Source: Nodularia sp034931045
GTDB taxonomy: Bacteria > Cyanobacteriota > Cyanobacteriia > Cyanobacteriales > Nostocaceae
Direction: 5' to 3'
DNA: 64,000 nt
Assembly (NCBI RefSeq): GCF_034931045.1
Contig: NZ_JAYGHH010000011.1
Span: 1 to 64,000 of the forward strand
Shown here: piece by piece, positions 32,633 through 41,667 of the stretch
Layout: each line of letters starts with the position of its first letter
Numbering within the stretch: position 1 is the first letter of the stretch
Position numbers and translations under genes: made by a program
The notes under the pieces: generated by a model
What the model saw: the letters and a program-made list of their open reading frames with translations, nothing else
The model's database searches: none
Told to the model about the DNA's origin: nothing

Positions 32633-33853
32633 ATGAAAGTATTAGTTCTAAATGCTGGATCTAGTAGCCAAAAAAGTTGTTTGTATGAAATTGCAGATAA
32701 TTGTTTACCCACGGTTGCACCCCAGCCTCTATGGTCAGGTAAAGTGAACTGGACTCAAGACCGGGGTGTAGCAGAAATTGAAGTGAAAACAGCGACGGGT
32801 GAAACGTTGCAAGAATCAATCTATGGCGACTCTCGACGCGCACACGTGGCTTATATGCTCTATACCCTGACTCGTGGTGCTACCAAGGTAATCGAACATC
32901 TTTCCGAAATCGATATGGTGGGGCATCGTGTAGTACATGGTGGTCAGGAATACAGAAAAAGTGTGGTGATCACAGAGGATGTGAAACAGACCATCTCCAA
33001 ATTATCTAGTTTAGCGCCAGCACATAATCCAGCTGCTTTAGAAGGCATAGAAGCCATTGAGCAAAGCTTGGGAGATGTTACTCAAGTAGCGGTGTTTGAT
33101 ACCGGATTTCATGCTACTCTCCCGGATGCCGCAGCCATTTATCCTGGCCCCTATGAGTGGGTAGAGCAAGGTATTCGCCGCTATGGTTTTCATGGTATCA
33201 GTCATCAATATTGCTCAGGTCGTGCGGCTCAAATCCTAGACAGAGATTTAGCATCCCTGCGCTTAATTACCTGTCATTTAGGCAATGGTTGTTCGTTGGC
33301 AGCGATTAAAAATGGACGCAGTATTGATACTACAATGGGGTTCACTCCCCTAGATGGGTTGATGATGGGTAGTCGTTCGGGTTCCGTTGACCCAGGGATT
33401 TTAATTTATTTATTGCGGCAATCGAATTACTCTGCGGAAAGACTAGACTATGTATTAAATAAAGGTTCTGGCTTACGAGGAATTTCGGGTGTATCCAGTG
33501 ACTTACCCCAGGTAATAGCAGCGATCGCTGAGGGTAATTATCGCGCTCAATTAGCTTGGGATATGTATGTGCATCACTTACGGTCTGGGATTGGTTCCAT
33601 GTTAGCCAGCTTAGGGGGGTTAGATGCTTTGGTATTCACCGCAGGTATCGGGGAAAAATCGCCAGGAATACGCCAAGCAGCCTGTGAAGCTTTTAGCTTT
33701 TTGGGATTAAAAATTGATCCATCAAAAAATCAGCAACAGCCAATTGACCAAGATATAGCCACACCTAACTCATCTGTGCGGGTATTAGTAATTCGGACTC
33801 AAGAAGACTGGGCGATCGCGCAACAATGTTGGCAACTCAGAAGAAAGTGCTGA
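32633..33853 (+). CDS. ackA: acetate kinase
   Basis: Interconverts acetyl phosphate + ADP and acetate + ATP. 406 residues. Motifs: MKVLVLNAGSSSQKSCLYE, VGHRVVHGG, FDTGFHATLPDAA, RYGFHGISHQY, HLGNGCSLAAIKNG, MGFTPLDGLMMGSRSG, and TAGIGEKSPGIR near the C-terminus; all catalytic elements are present. No phosphotransacetylase or phosphoketolase is in the window, but proximity to gap1 and tal suggests acetate formation from sugar breakdown in the dark. It converges on atpC with a shared terminator. Confidence 0.97.
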   Translation: MKVLVLNAGSSSQKSCLYEIADNCLPTVAPQPLWSGKVNWTQDRGVAEIEVKTATGETLQESIYGDSRRAHVAYMLYTLTRGATKVIEHLSEIDMVGHRVVHGGQEYRKSVVITEDVKQTISKLSSLAPAHNPAALEGIEAIEQSLGDVTQVAVFDTGFHATLPDAAAIYPGPYEWVEQGIRRYGFHGISHQYCSGRAAQILDRDLASLRLITCHLGNGCSLAAIKNGRSIDTTMGFTPLDGLMMGSRSGSVDPGILIYLLRQSNYSAERLDYVLNKGSGLRGISGVSSDLPQVIAAIAEGNYRAQLAWDMYVHHLRSGIGSMLASLGGLDALVFTAGIGEKSPGIRQAACEAFSFLGLKIDPSKNQQQPIDQDIATPNSSVRVLVIRTQEDWAIAQQCWQLRRKC

Positions 33854-33883
33854 GTGCTGAGTAATAACTGATAAAAAAACTAA

Positions 33884-33905
33884 AGGGTGGGCAATATTGC
33901 CCACC
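33884..33905. terminator. bidirectional terminator between ackA and atpC
   Basis: GGGTGGGCAA TA TTGCCCACCC is a perfect 22-base palindrome, with A/T-rich runs on both sides (AAAAAAACTAAA before, CCCAAAAAA after). It sits midway between two convergent genes. Confidence 0.75.
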
Positions 33906-33933
33906 CCTCCCAAAAAAGTATGTATGTCTAAAT

Positions 33934-34347
33934 TTAAACAGCACCACCAGCTGCTTGGAAGCGAGCGCGGGCGCGTTTAAAGGCCTGGGTTGCCTGAATT
34001 TGGGCTTGCTTTTCTCCTGGGGTTACTTGATTTAGCCGTGTTTGTGCTTCGTTGTAAGCAGTACGAGCATCTTCAAGTTTAATAGTGTCGCCACGTTCAG
34101 CACCATTTACCAAAATGGTCACTTCATCTTCTTCGATTTCAGCAAAGCCACCCCATAAAGCGATCGCTTGCCACTCTTCGTTTTTACTTGCACGGACGCG
34201 CATCACACCTGTGTCTAAACCTGTGAGCATCGGCGCGTGTCCACTGAGAATACCTAACTGACCTGTAGTGCTAGGTAGAACTACTTCCTCAGCTTTGGCA
34301 TCCCATACTGTTTTATCTGGGGAAACTACACGAACGGTTAGAGTCAT
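33934..34347 (-). CDS. atpC: ATP synthase epsilon subunit
   Basis: A 137-residue central-stalk subunit of F1 (cyanobacterial and plastid synonym atpE), which couples rotation and inhibits ATP hydrolysis. The N-terminal beta sandwich shows LTVRVVSPDKTVWDAKAEEV, LPSTTGQLGILSGHAPM and LWGGFAEIEEDEVTILV. The C-terminal helical hairpin contains ARTAYNEAQTRLNQV and QATQAFKRARARFQAAGG. It is downstream of atpD in the classic order, separated by 105 bases of repeat DNA. Confidence 0.97.
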   Translation of the reverse strand: MTLTVRVVSPDKTVWDAKAEEVVLPSTTGQLGILSGHAPMLTGLDTGVMRVRASKNEEWQAIALWGGFAEIEEDEVTILVNGAERGDTIKLEDARTAYNEAQTRLNQVTPGEKQAQIQATQAFKRARARFQAAGGAV

Positions 34348-34348
34348 T

Positions 34349-34449
34349 TTTCAGTTGTCAGTTGTCAGTTATCAGTTATCGGTCATTGAATTATCAATGA
34401 ACAGTTATCACTTTTTTGCTGATCACTGTTCACTGATAACTGTTCACTG
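34349..34449. repeat. CAGTTATCAG-type repeats inside the atpD-atpC gap
   Basis: Direct copies of CAGTTGTCAGTTGTCAGTTATCAG (34353-34379) and inverted ACTGTTCACTGATAACTG (34426-34442) form an inverted-repeat element related to those at 24553 and 32081. It occupies essentially the whole spacer between two co-transcribed ATP synthase genes. Confidence 0.8.
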
Positions 34450-34452
34450 AGC

Positions 34453-35901
34453 CTATCCTTTCATTTTCTCAGCTTTAGCGATCGCTTCGTTAATATCGCC
34501 TACCAAGTAAAAAGCTTGCTCTGGTAATTCATCTAATTCACCAGACAGAATCATTTTGAAGCCCTTAATGGTATCTTCCAACTTCACATACTTACCAGGA
34601 GAACCGGTAAATACTTCCGCTACGAAGAATGGCTGAGACAAGAAGCGCTCTACCTTCCGCGCCCGTGCTACAGTTAGACGGTCTTCTTCAGACAATTCAT
34701 CTAAACCAAGAATAGCGATAATGTCCTGAAGTTCTTTGTAACGTTGCAGGGTTGATTGTACAGCACGAGCAGTACTGTAGTGGTCATCACCAACAATTTC
34801 TGGCTGCAACATGGTGGAGGTAGAACCTAGTGGATCAACTGCGGGATAAATACCCTTAGAAGCCAAACCACGAGATAATACTGTGGTTCCATCCAAGTGA
34901 GCAAAGGTAGTTGCAGGTGCGGGGTCAGTTAAGTCATCCGCAGGTACATATACTGCTTGAATCGAGGTAATGGAACCCTCTGTAGTTGAGGTAATCCGTT
35001 CTTGTAATGCACCCACGTCGGTTCCTAGTGTGGGCTGATATCCTACTGCTGAAGGCATCCGACCCAACAGCGCTGATACTTCAGAACCTGCTTGGACAAA
35101 CCGGAAGATGTTATCAACAAACAGTAGTACGTCCTGCTTACTCACATCACGGAAGTACTCAGCCATAGTCAAGCCTGACAGACCAACCCGCATTCTGGCT
35201 CCGGGTGGCTCGTTCATTTGACCATAAACTAGAGCAATCTTAGAATCATTGAGGTTATCTTTATTAATTACCCCAGATTCCATCATTTCGTTGTAAAGGT
35301 CATTACCTTCACGGGTGCGTTCGCCTACGCCAGCAAATACTGACACACCACCGTGCTGGGTAGCGATGTTGTTAATCAATTCCATCATGATGACGGTTTT
35401 ACCAACACCAGCACCACCGAACAGACCAATTTTACCACCACGTCGATAGGGGGTCAGAAGGTCAACAACTTTAATCCCAGTTTCAAACACTGAAGGCTTA
35501 GTTTCCAGGTCAGTGAATTTGGGAGAAGGGCGGTGAATGGGTAAGGTTTGTTCCGCATTCACAGGGCCGCGATTGTCTACTGGTTCGCCCAGAACGTTGA
35601 AAATCCGTCCCAAGGTAACTTTACCAACTGGTACGCTGATGGGAGCGCCTGTATCAACAACTTCCAAACCACGGATTAAGCCGTCAGTGGAACTCATCGC
35701 AACAGTCCGCACTTGGTTGTCGCCCAACAACTGCTGCACTTCAACGGTGAGTTTGATTTCCTGTCCTGCTTCGTTGGTGCCTTTGATGGTTAAGGCGTTG
35801 TAGATTTGGGGTAGTTTTCCACCGGCAAATTTAACGTCTACAACTGGGCCAATGATTTGGGTAATGTAGCCAATGTTTGTTTTTTCTGCTGTTGTGACCA
35901 T
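34453..35901 (-). CDS. atpD: ATP synthase beta subunit
   Basis: The 482-residue catalytic subunit of F1-ATPase (cyanobacterial synonym atpB). Walker A GGAGVGKTVIMMELI (about 161-175), the catalytic Glu in VGERTREGNDLY, MNEPPGARMRVGL, Walker B DVLLFVDNIFRF, the ATP synthase signature PAVDPLGSTS and the C-terminal DELSEEDRL segment are intact. Starts with MVTTAEKTNIGYITQIIGPV. Upstream (35902-36107) faces the TetR gene divergently. Confidence 0.98.
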   Translation of the reverse strand: MVTTAEKTNIGYITQIIGPVVDVKFAGGKLPQIYNALTIKGTNEAGQEIKLTVEVQQLLGDNQVRTVAMSSTDGLIRGLEVVDTGAPISVPVGKVTLGRIFNVLGEPVDNRGPVNAEQTLPIHRPSPKFTDLETKPSVFETGIKVVDLLTPYRRGGKIGLFGGAGVGKTVIMMELINNIATQHGGVSVFAGVGERTREGNDLYNEMMESGVINKDNLNDSKIALVYGQMNEPPGARMRVGLSGLTMAEYFRDVSKQDVLLFVDNIFRFVQAGSEVSALLGRMPSAVGYQPTLGTDVGALQERITSTTEGSITSIQAVYVPADDLTDPAPATTFAHLDGTTVLSRGLASKGIYPAVDPLGSTSTMLQPEIVGDDHYSTARAVQSTLQRYKELQDIIAILGLDELSEEDRLTVARARKVERFLSQPFFVAEVFTGSPGKYVKLEDTIKGFKMILSGELDELPEQAFYLVGDINEAIAKAEKMKG

Positions 35902-36083
35902 GCTGCGCCTAATAATTGTAGCTATATTTCAGATAGGGTCTGGGAAGACATAAGATTATGCAATGTCATCTTACACTCTAGCATCGGAGGGGTACACAAC
36001 TCCCTTAGTAATTCCTTAAAAAAGGGACTGGGAAATAGGAAATAGGGAACTGGTATTCCAGTAAATCTTGTGATATATTAAAA

Positions 36084-36101
36084 ATATCGAGTGTTCGATA
36101 T
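36084..36101 (+). promoter_or_regulatory. palindromic operator, probable TetR binding site
   Basis: ATATCGA (36084-36090), 4-base spacer GTGT, TCGATAT (36095-36101): a perfect 7-bp inverted repeat ending 6 bases before the TetR gene's ATG. Position and symmetry fit autorepression. Confidence 0.65.
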
Positions 36102-36107
36102 AAAAAG

Positions 36108-36680
36108 ATGCCAAAGATAGTTGACCATGAGCAATACCGTAAAGAACTTCTGAACAAGTGCTTTGATTTATTTGCCCAAAAAGGTTACGGTGCGCTCACC
36201 ATGAGACAAATTGCGGAAAGTTTAAATGTTTCTACGGGGACGCTATATCATTATTTTTCTAGTAAACAGGCTTTGTTTGAGCAATTAGTTGAGGAGATAA
36301 GTCTTCAAGATATTAGTTCAGCATTGGCGGAAATGGAAGGAGTGCGAACACTTTCAGAAACAATGACTGCAATGGGGAAATATTTAGCTAAAAATCAAGA
36401 TTACTTTATTAATCAGACTTATATCTTGGTTGATTTTTATCAGCATCAAGACAAAGAAACTACAGAAAAAAGTCCTGTATTTCAACGTGTAAAACAAAGG
36501 TATCAGCAAGCATTGTGTGATTTTTTAGAAATCCAAGATCCAATCTTAGCTTCCTTTGTTCTTAGCTTTATCGATGGTTTGATTTTAGCAAAACTCTGGG
36601 GTGATCAAACAATTGATTTTGTTGAACAATTTGCTTTGTTAGGAAAAATGCTTAACAGCTATTTACCAGAAAAATCGTAA
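36108..36680 (+). CDS. TetR/AcrR-family transcriptional regulator
   Basis: 190 residues. The N-terminal helix-turn-helix (about 10-56: CFDLFAQKGYGALTMRQIAE, LNVSTGTLYHYFSSKQALFE) is typical of TetR. The C-terminal ligand-binding helices are not assignable to a ligand. It carries a palindromic operator just before its start and precedes a DevBCA-type export operon on the same strand (337 bases), so it most likely represses itself and that exporter in response to an exported compound (inference). Confidence 0.92.
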   Translation: MPKIVDHEQYRKELLNKCFDLFAQKGYGALTMRQIAESLNVSTGTLYHYFSSKQALFEQLVEEISLQDISSALAEMEGVRTLSETMTAMGKYLAKNQDYFINQTYILVDFYQHQDKETTEKSPVFQRVKQRYQQALCDFLEIQDPILASFVLSFIDGLILAKLWGDQTIDFVEQFALLGKMLNSYLPEKS

Positions 36681-37017
36681 CATAGGGTTTGCTGTTCGCG
36701 TAGCGTGCCGTTAGGCATAAAAGTTTGGTCGTGGAGGTAGGGAACAGCGAATAGGGAATAGTTTCAGCTATCTGTCATCCCCAAATTTTCTGATTTATTC
36801 AATCCAAAGTTAACACTTTTGATGATACACCTTTCCAAAACCGTTCGGCTGACGCTCACGGCGAAGCCTTGCACCTACTTTCGGGTTTATCAGCCTCAAA
36901 CCTGCGATTTATCTAAGTTGTGTATTTATTCAGCAAGCCCAACATAGCTCATTTCTAAATCAGACAAAGATTTTAATTTTTTGACCTTCTAAAAATAGTG
37001 TGTGTAGTGAGGTAAAA
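36681..37017. other. intergenic region with dispersed repeats
   Basis: No gene. It contains GTTCGCGTAGCGTGCCGTTA (36694-36713), GGGAACAGCGAATAGGGAATAG heptamers (36738-36759) and CGTTCGGCTGACGCTCACGG (36842-36861), all dispersed Nostocales-type repeats. I see no second copy of the TetR operator. Confidence 0.55.
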
Positions 37018-38307
37018 ATGACTCAAAATGCGTTGTTTAAAGTTCCCACTCAAAGGTTAATTCTATTAGTAGTAGCTGCTACTGTGATTACAGGTGGAAT
37101 TGCTTTTTATGGGATTTCTCAGTCTGGTTTAGTTGCTCAATCTGCTTCATCTGAACTTGAAGAAACTCCGCCAGTTACACCCAGAATCTCAGCTTTAGGA
37201 AGATTAGAACCTGAAACAGAAGTAATTAGTTTGTCTGCACCTTTGGATTTAGATGGCGATCGCATTGCTCAAATTTTAGTCCAGGAGGGCGATACAGTCA
37301 AACCTGGGCAGGTGGTGGCCATTTTAGACTCACGCACTCGCCTACAAACGGCTGTACTCCAAGCAGAAAAACAAGTGAGAGTGGCTAAAGCTAAACTGGC
37401 TCAAGTTGAAGCTGGGGCAAAATCTGGAGAAATTCAGGCACAGCAAGCAACTATTGAACGTTTACAGGCTCAGTTACAAGGCGATAAAATAGCTCAACAA
37501 GAAGCGATCGCTCGTATAGAAGCACAGTCTTTAGGTGAAAGATTAGCACAAGAGGCGACAATTAACAAGCTGCAAGCAGAATTAAATAATGCTCAAGCTG
37601 AATATGAACGTTATCAGCAACTATCCTCAGAAGGTGCAATTTCTCTTTCTTTATTTGATAGTAAGCGGTTGAGTTTAGACACTGCAAAACAGCAACTTTC
37701 ACAAGCCCAGGCAGTTCTAAATCAGATTAATTCTACTGCTAGTCGAGAATTAGCTCAAGCCCAAGTTACTCTGACTCGAATTAACGCCACTGGGAATAAA
37801 CAAATCAATGAAGCCCAAGCTACACTCAACAGTATTGCTGAAATTCGTCCCGTAGATATTGCAGCAGCTAAGAGTGAGGTTGACAATGCGATCGCCACAC
37901 TTAAACAAATGCAAACTAATTTAGAGTCTACTTCCATCATAGCACCAATAGCCGGACAAATTCTTAAAATTCACACACAAGTCGGAGAAAAAATTAATGT
38001 AAATGGAATTGCAGACTTGGCGCAAACTGCACAAATGATTGCAGTTGCAGAAGTATATCAAACTGATATTAGTAAAGTTAAGCTGGGACAATCAGCAGTA
38101 ATTACTAGTCAAGCATTTCCTGGTAAATTGCGAGGTACAGTTTCTCAAATTGGTTTACAGGTAAATAGACAAAATGTTTTTAGCAACCAACCAGGAGAAA
38201 ACTTAGATAGCCGGGTAATTGATGTGAAAATTCGTCTGCATCCTGAAGACAGTAAAAAAGTAGCCGGTTTGACTAACTTGCAAGTCCAAACAGCAATTGA
38301 ATTGTAG
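37018..38307 (+). CDS. devB: DevB-type membrane fusion (HlyD family) protein
   Basis: 429 residues; start ATG 37018 is supported by GAGG at 37009-37012. One N-terminal membrane anchor (LILLVVAATVITGGIAFYGI) precedes a lipoyl-like half-motif (SAPLDLDGDRIAQILVQEGD, VKPGQVVAILDSRTRL). A long alpha-hairpin of Gln/Ala-rich coiled coil follows (about 125-295, repeated AQAE/QAQ patterns), then the second lipoyl half (IIAPIAGQILKIHTQVGEKI) and a beta-barrel C-terminus. Works as periplasmic adaptor between a DevC/DevA inner-membrane ABC pump and a TolC-like outer-membrane channel, which is not in the window. Heterocyst glycolipid export is the known job of one such system; paralogues export other compounds. 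Confidence 0.9.
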   Translation: MTQNALFKVPTQRLILLVVAATVITGGIAFYGISQSGLVAQSASSELEETPPVTPRISALGRLEPETEVISLSAPLDLDGDRIAQILVQEGDTVKPGQVVAILDSRTRLQTAVLQAEKQVRVAKAKLAQVEAGAKSGEIQAQQATIERLQAQLQGDKIAQQEAIARIEAQSLGERLAQEATINKLQAELNNAQAEYERYQQLSSEGAISLSLFDSKRLSLDTAKQQLSQAQAVLNQINSTASRELAQAQVTLTRINATGNKQINEAQATLNSIAEIRPVDIAAAKSEVDNAIATLKQMQTNLESTSIIAPIAGQILKIHTQVGEKINVNGIADLAQTAQMIAVAEVYQTDISKVKLGQSAVITSQAFPGKLRGTVSQIGLQVNRQNVFSNQPGENLDSRVIDVKIRLHPEDSKKVAGLTNLQVQTAIEL

Positions 38308-38479
38308 GAATGACTAAGTTAAATAGGACTTATGTACAAGTTACGGAATAACGTTCGCGTAGCGTGCGCGCAGCGCATACCACAGAGACGCAGAGGACAC
38401 AGAGTCAAGAGGGTTTGAGAGGTTTTTTGTGTGATTTCTGTTGAGAATGTCGGCTTTTTTATATTACCAGTACACCGTT

Positions 38480-39646
38480 ATGTTTTTTAAACAATCTCAG
38501 AAAATTCCTCTGGCATGGCGACAGTTAATGAAGGAAAAAACTCGTCTGTTAGTCGCAGTTGCCGGAATTACTTTTGCTGATATGCTGATGTTTATTCAGC
38601 TAGGTTTTGAAAGTGCGCTGTTTGATGCTGCTATTCAACCTCACCGCAATTTACAAGCTGATTTGGTGTTGATTAATCCCCAATTTCAAACTCTGTTTTC
38701 AGTCAAAAGCTTTTCTAGAGAACGACTATATCAAACATTGGGTTATGAGGGTGTAAAATCAGTAAATTCTGTTTATATTAGCACTGGACAATGGCGAAAT
38801 CCTCAAACGCGTCTTGATCGGGCTATCTTGGTTTGGGGTATCGATCCGGCAAAACCTGCTTTTAAGTTTCCCGAAGTTCAAGAAAATCAAAATTATCTGA
38901 AACAGTTGCATCAAGTGCTGTTTGATCAAGCTGGTCGTCCAGAATATGGCGCTGTGGGTGATATTTTTCAGAAAACAGGCAATTTTGACACGGAACTAAA
39001 TAATAAAGCTATTCGTGTGAGAGGTGTATTTAGTAATGGTGCTTCTTTTGCTGCTGATGGGAATGTGATTACCAGTGATTCTACCTTTTTACAATTATTT
39101 CCCGAACGCCAAAGAGACAGTGTAGAAGTGGGTTTAATTACTCTCAAGACTGGTGCAAATACTGAACAAGTGCAAGCGCAACTAGCCGCCGGTTTACCCG
39201 ATGATGTCAAGGTTTTAACTCCAGAAGGTTTTGCTCAAATAGAAAAAAAATATTGGGCTGAGGGGACTGGGATTGGTTTTATTTTCGGTTTAGGTGTGGT
39301 GGTGGGGTTTATTGTTGGTATCGTGATTGTCTACCAAATTCTTTATTCTGATGTCTCTGAACATCTCCCAGAATACGCTACCCTCAAAGCGATGGGTTAT
39401 AGCGATCGCTATCTGTTGCAAGTCTTATTACAAGAGGCTTTATTTTTAGCCGTCTTGGGTTATATCCCGGCATTTTTTCTTTCTTTCGGATTATATCAGC
39501 TTGCTTATGCTGCCACAATGCTACCCATAACCATGAAGCTGGAAAGAGCTATAACTGTGTTTATTTTAACCGTAATTATGTGTAGTTTTTCTGGTGCGAT
39601 CGCCATGAGAAAGTTACGCACAGCCGATCCCGCCGATGTTTTCTAA
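38480..39646 (+). CDS. devC: DevC-type ABC transporter permease
   Basis: 388 residues from ATG 38480 (MFFKQSQKIPLAWRQLMKEK); an in-frame ATG 39 bases earlier lies in repeat-like DNA and is less likely. MacB/FtsX architecture: first membrane helix (VAVAGITFADMLMFIQLGF), a large periplasmic domain (about 45-250) and three C-terminal helices (FIFGLGVVVGFIVGIVIVYQ, LFLAVLGYIPAFFLSFGLY, VFILTVIMCSFSGAIAM). It pairs with the ATPase 34 bases downstream and the adaptor 172 bases upstream. Confidence 0.92.
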   Translation: MFFKQSQKIPLAWRQLMKEKTRLLVAVAGITFADMLMFIQLGFESALFDAAIQPHRNLQADLVLINPQFQTLFSVKSFSRERLYQTLGYEGVKSVNSVYISTGQWRNPQTRLDRAILVWGIDPAKPAFKFPEVQENQNYLKQLHQVLFDQAGRPEYGAVGDIFQKTGNFDTELNNKAIRVRGVFSNGASFAADGNVITSDSTFLQLFPERQRDSVEVGLITLKTGANTEQVQAQLAAGLPDDVKVLTPEGFAQIEKKYWAEGTGIGFIFGLGVVVGFIVGIVIVYQILYSDVSEHLPEYATLKAMGYSDRYLLQVLLQEALFLAVLGYIPAFFLSFGLYQLAYAATMLPITMKLERAITVFILTVIMCSFSGAIAMRKLRTADPADVF

Positions 39647-39680
39647 TTTCCAATAGACCAAATTTTGGCAACAAAAACCC

Positions 39681-40433
39681 ATGATAGAAAACAGCATATC
39701 AGAAAACTACCCCTTAAATTTATCTGCCGTGGAACCTGTGATTTCTGTCCACAACCTGAATCATTACTTTGGCAGTGGGAACCTGCGAAAACAAGTCTTA
39801 TCTGAGATTAATTTGCAGATTAACGCCGGTGAAATTGTGATTATGACTGGTCCCTCTGGTTCCGGTAAAACCACTCTGTTAACCCTGATGGGTGGTCTAC
39901 GTTCTGCCCAGGAAGGGAGTTTAAAAATCTTAGGACAGGAAATTTGTGGAGCCGGTAAAGGACAATTAACAAAGCTGCGCCGCCAAATTGGTTATATTTT
40001 CCAAGCACATAACCTGATGACTTTTTTGACAGCTAAAGATAATGTCAGAATGTCCATAGAGTTGCATGACGAGTTTTTTGGGCAAGATATCAACGCCAAA
40101 GCGATCGCTATGTTGGAAACTGTGGGGTTAGCAGATCGTGTGAATTATTATCCAGAAAATCTCTCAGGGGGACAAAAACAAAGAGTTGCGATCGCCCGTG
40201 CTTTAGTCAGTCATCCTAAAATTGTTTTAGCAGATGAACCCACAGCTGCATTAGACAAAAAATCTGGGCGCGATGTTGTGGAATTAATGCAAAAATTAGC
40301 GCAAGAACAAGGTTGTACAATCTTGTTAGTTACCCATGATAACCGGATTCTTGATATTGCTGATCGAATTATTTATATGGAAGATGGTCAGTTAAAGACT
40401 AATGATGTAGATGTAGCCACACAAATGCATTAA
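39681..40433 (+). CDS. devA: DevA-type ABC transporter ATPase
   Basis: 250 residues. Walker A GPSGSGKTTLLTLMGGL (about 59-75), Q-loop FQAHNLM, ABC signature LSGGQKQRVAIARAL, Walker B KIVLADEPTAALD and the switch His in LLVTHDNR are all present. LolD/MacB-like subfamily. Powers the DevBC export complex. Upstream regulation is probably through the TetR protein. Confidence 0.95.
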   Translation: MIENSISENYPLNLSAVEPVISVHNLNHYFGSGNLRKQVLSEINLQINAGEIVIMTGPSGSGKTTLLTLMGGLRSAQEGSLKILGQEICGAGKGQLTKLRRQIGYIFQAHNLMTFLTAKDNVRMSIELHDEFFGQDINAKAIAMLETVGLADRVNYYPENLSGGQKQRVAIARALVSHPKIVLADEPTAALDKKSGRDVVELMQKLAQEQGCTILLVTHDNRILDIADRIIYMEDGQLKTNDVDVATQMH

Positions 40434-40444
40434 AGTTCAGACAT

Positions 40445-40486
40445 TTCTCCCCTCTCCTTACTAAGAAGAGGGTTTGGGGGTGAGAT
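40445..40486 (+). terminator. hairpin repeat after devA, possible terminator
   Basis: TCTCCCCTCTCC (40446-40457) pairs loosely with AGAGGGTTTGGGGGTGAGA (40467-40485), starting 12 bases past the devA stop. The sequence type is a common dispersed cyanobacterial repeat, with no long T-tract. Confidence 0.4.
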
Positions 40487-40566
40487 TCTATGTTCAGTTC
40501 CCACTCTTAGTAGTATCGTAAAATCACAACTTAGTTTTTCAGTGTTTAATTTGAGAGGACATATCT

Positions 40567-40773
40567 ATGAAAATTTGGGTAAATGAACAAATTGATCCTT
40601 CTGGGATGATTTATGCCTGTATCGCTTGTTGTGATGAATCACAAGCCCAAGATTGTCATGAGTCTTTTCAAGGAAACTTGACCATTAGCCAAAAATCAGC
40701 AGGTTGGATAGCACAATTGCGGATTGTTAATTCTTGGGATGAAGTCCCAGTTAATGCACTCAAACTGGATTAA
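40567..40773 (+). CDS. small conserved protein, unknown function (68 aa)
   Basis: A compact 68-residue protein: MKIWVNEQIDPSGMIYACIA, CCDESQAQDCHESFQGNL, GWIAQLRIVNSWDEVPVNAL. Four cysteines in the first half (ACIACCDE, DCHE) could be metal ligands. GAGAGGAC upstream (40553-40560) is a plausible ribosome site. No family recognised. Confidence 0.65.
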   Translation: MKIWVNEQIDPSGMIYACIACCDESQAQDCHESFQGNLTISQKSAGWIAQLRIVNSWDEVPVNALKLD

Positions 40774-41085
40774 TTGCATTCCCATTTAGTTGATCCAGAT
40801 ATTTTGTCATTTATATAGGTCATCTCAATCAGGTTTTGACCTCTATTTTCTTCAGCAAGGGTAAAATTTTTCCCTTATTGATTCAGCCAGCCTAAGTACT
40901 TGGTGTAGCTAGATAGCTAAGTATAACGGAAGAAACCATAAAAATTAGCTGGGAAAAATCATTATTCCTACACAATAATTTTGAATAAACCTCATATTTT
41001 ATGGAAACTTGATGATATTTAGGAACTCTTAAAGGTTATTATCATACCAAGAGTTCAATGTAAAACTTGCAAAAGCCGAATTAAT
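40774..41085. other. intergenic region upstream of the CblD-like gene
   Basis: 312 bases. A hairpin at 40817-40842 (AGGTCA/TGACCT) followed by CTATTTTCTTC may terminate the 68-residue gene. I searched for a cobalamin riboswitch (B12 box) because of the downstream gene and saw none. Confidence 0.5.
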
Positions 41086-41658
41086 ATGGTGAACTATTCC
41101 CAAGTTTACACTTCGGAGCAAGGCTGTCCTATTAATTTGGTTGGCGAAACAGGACAAGCGGTTCAAATTTCTATTCATTCACCCAGTCAGTATATCTGTG
41201 CCAACTGCGAACGGATATTACCAGATTGGAAAAATCAACCTGATTTATGGGTTGTAGTTGTTTTACAGCAGTCACGTTATCCACTCATAAAAAGTACGCC
41301 AGAAATCGAAATAGAGAAACAACGCCTGCGGGAAAAGTTTATGCGGTTTGGCTGTGACTTAGCATTTCAATTGCGCGATGCTTCCGGTGAGGGGGTACAC
41401 CATCGCGGTTATTTAACAGACTTGATTGATCCTCGCACTGGCTATCCTTTACTTTCTCATCCGGGGGAAATTCCCCACAATGACATTGCAGTTGTAAAAG
41501 CCTTGCTTAACTATCGAGTCATTAAAAACAAATGTCGTGTGTTGGTTCATCCTCGCTGGGGTGCAGCAGTTTATCCTAGTGTTTTAATATCAGTAGCACC
41601 GCCGATAATTATCGAAACTTTCATTAAAGATATTGCACCTTTACACGGATGGCATTAA
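41086..41658 (+). CDS. CblD/MMADHC-like protein (methylmalonic aciduria and homocystinuria type D family)
   Basis: 190 residues. The core (about 75-170) aligns by eye with the C-terminal domain of human MMADHC (CblD): PEIEIEKQRLREKFM against PEVEIEREKLLEDFI, GYLTDLIDPRTGYPL against GYWADFIDPSSGLAF, and CRVLVHPRWGAAVYPS against CKVIRHSLWGTHVVVG. MMADHC partitions vitamin B12 between methionine synthase and methylmalonyl-CoA mutase and binds cobalamin through a cysteine next to this last motif; Cys146 here aligns at or beside it. A second pair, CANCE (39-43), is unique to this form. It lies 9 bases before a DUF3445 gene, so the two are surely co-transcribed. The bacterial role is unknown. Confidence 0.78.
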   Translation: MVNYSQVYTSEQGCPINLVGETGQAVQISIHSPSQYICANCERILPDWKNQPDLWVVVVLQQSRYPLIKSTPEIEIEKQRLREKFMRFGCDLAFQLRDASGEGVHHRGYLTDLIDPRTGYPLLSHPGEIPHNDIAVVKALLNYRVIKNKCRVLVHPRWGAAVYPSVLISVAPPIIIETFIKDIAPLHGWH

Positions 41659-41667
41659 CACTCAAAA

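Noticed and set aside
33934..35901. Long open frames antisense to atpC and atpD
   Set aside because: Mirror frames of highly conserved genes, with no independent support.
40774..41085. Cobalamin riboswitch upstream of the CblD-like gene
   Set aside because: No B12 box or matching stems seen.
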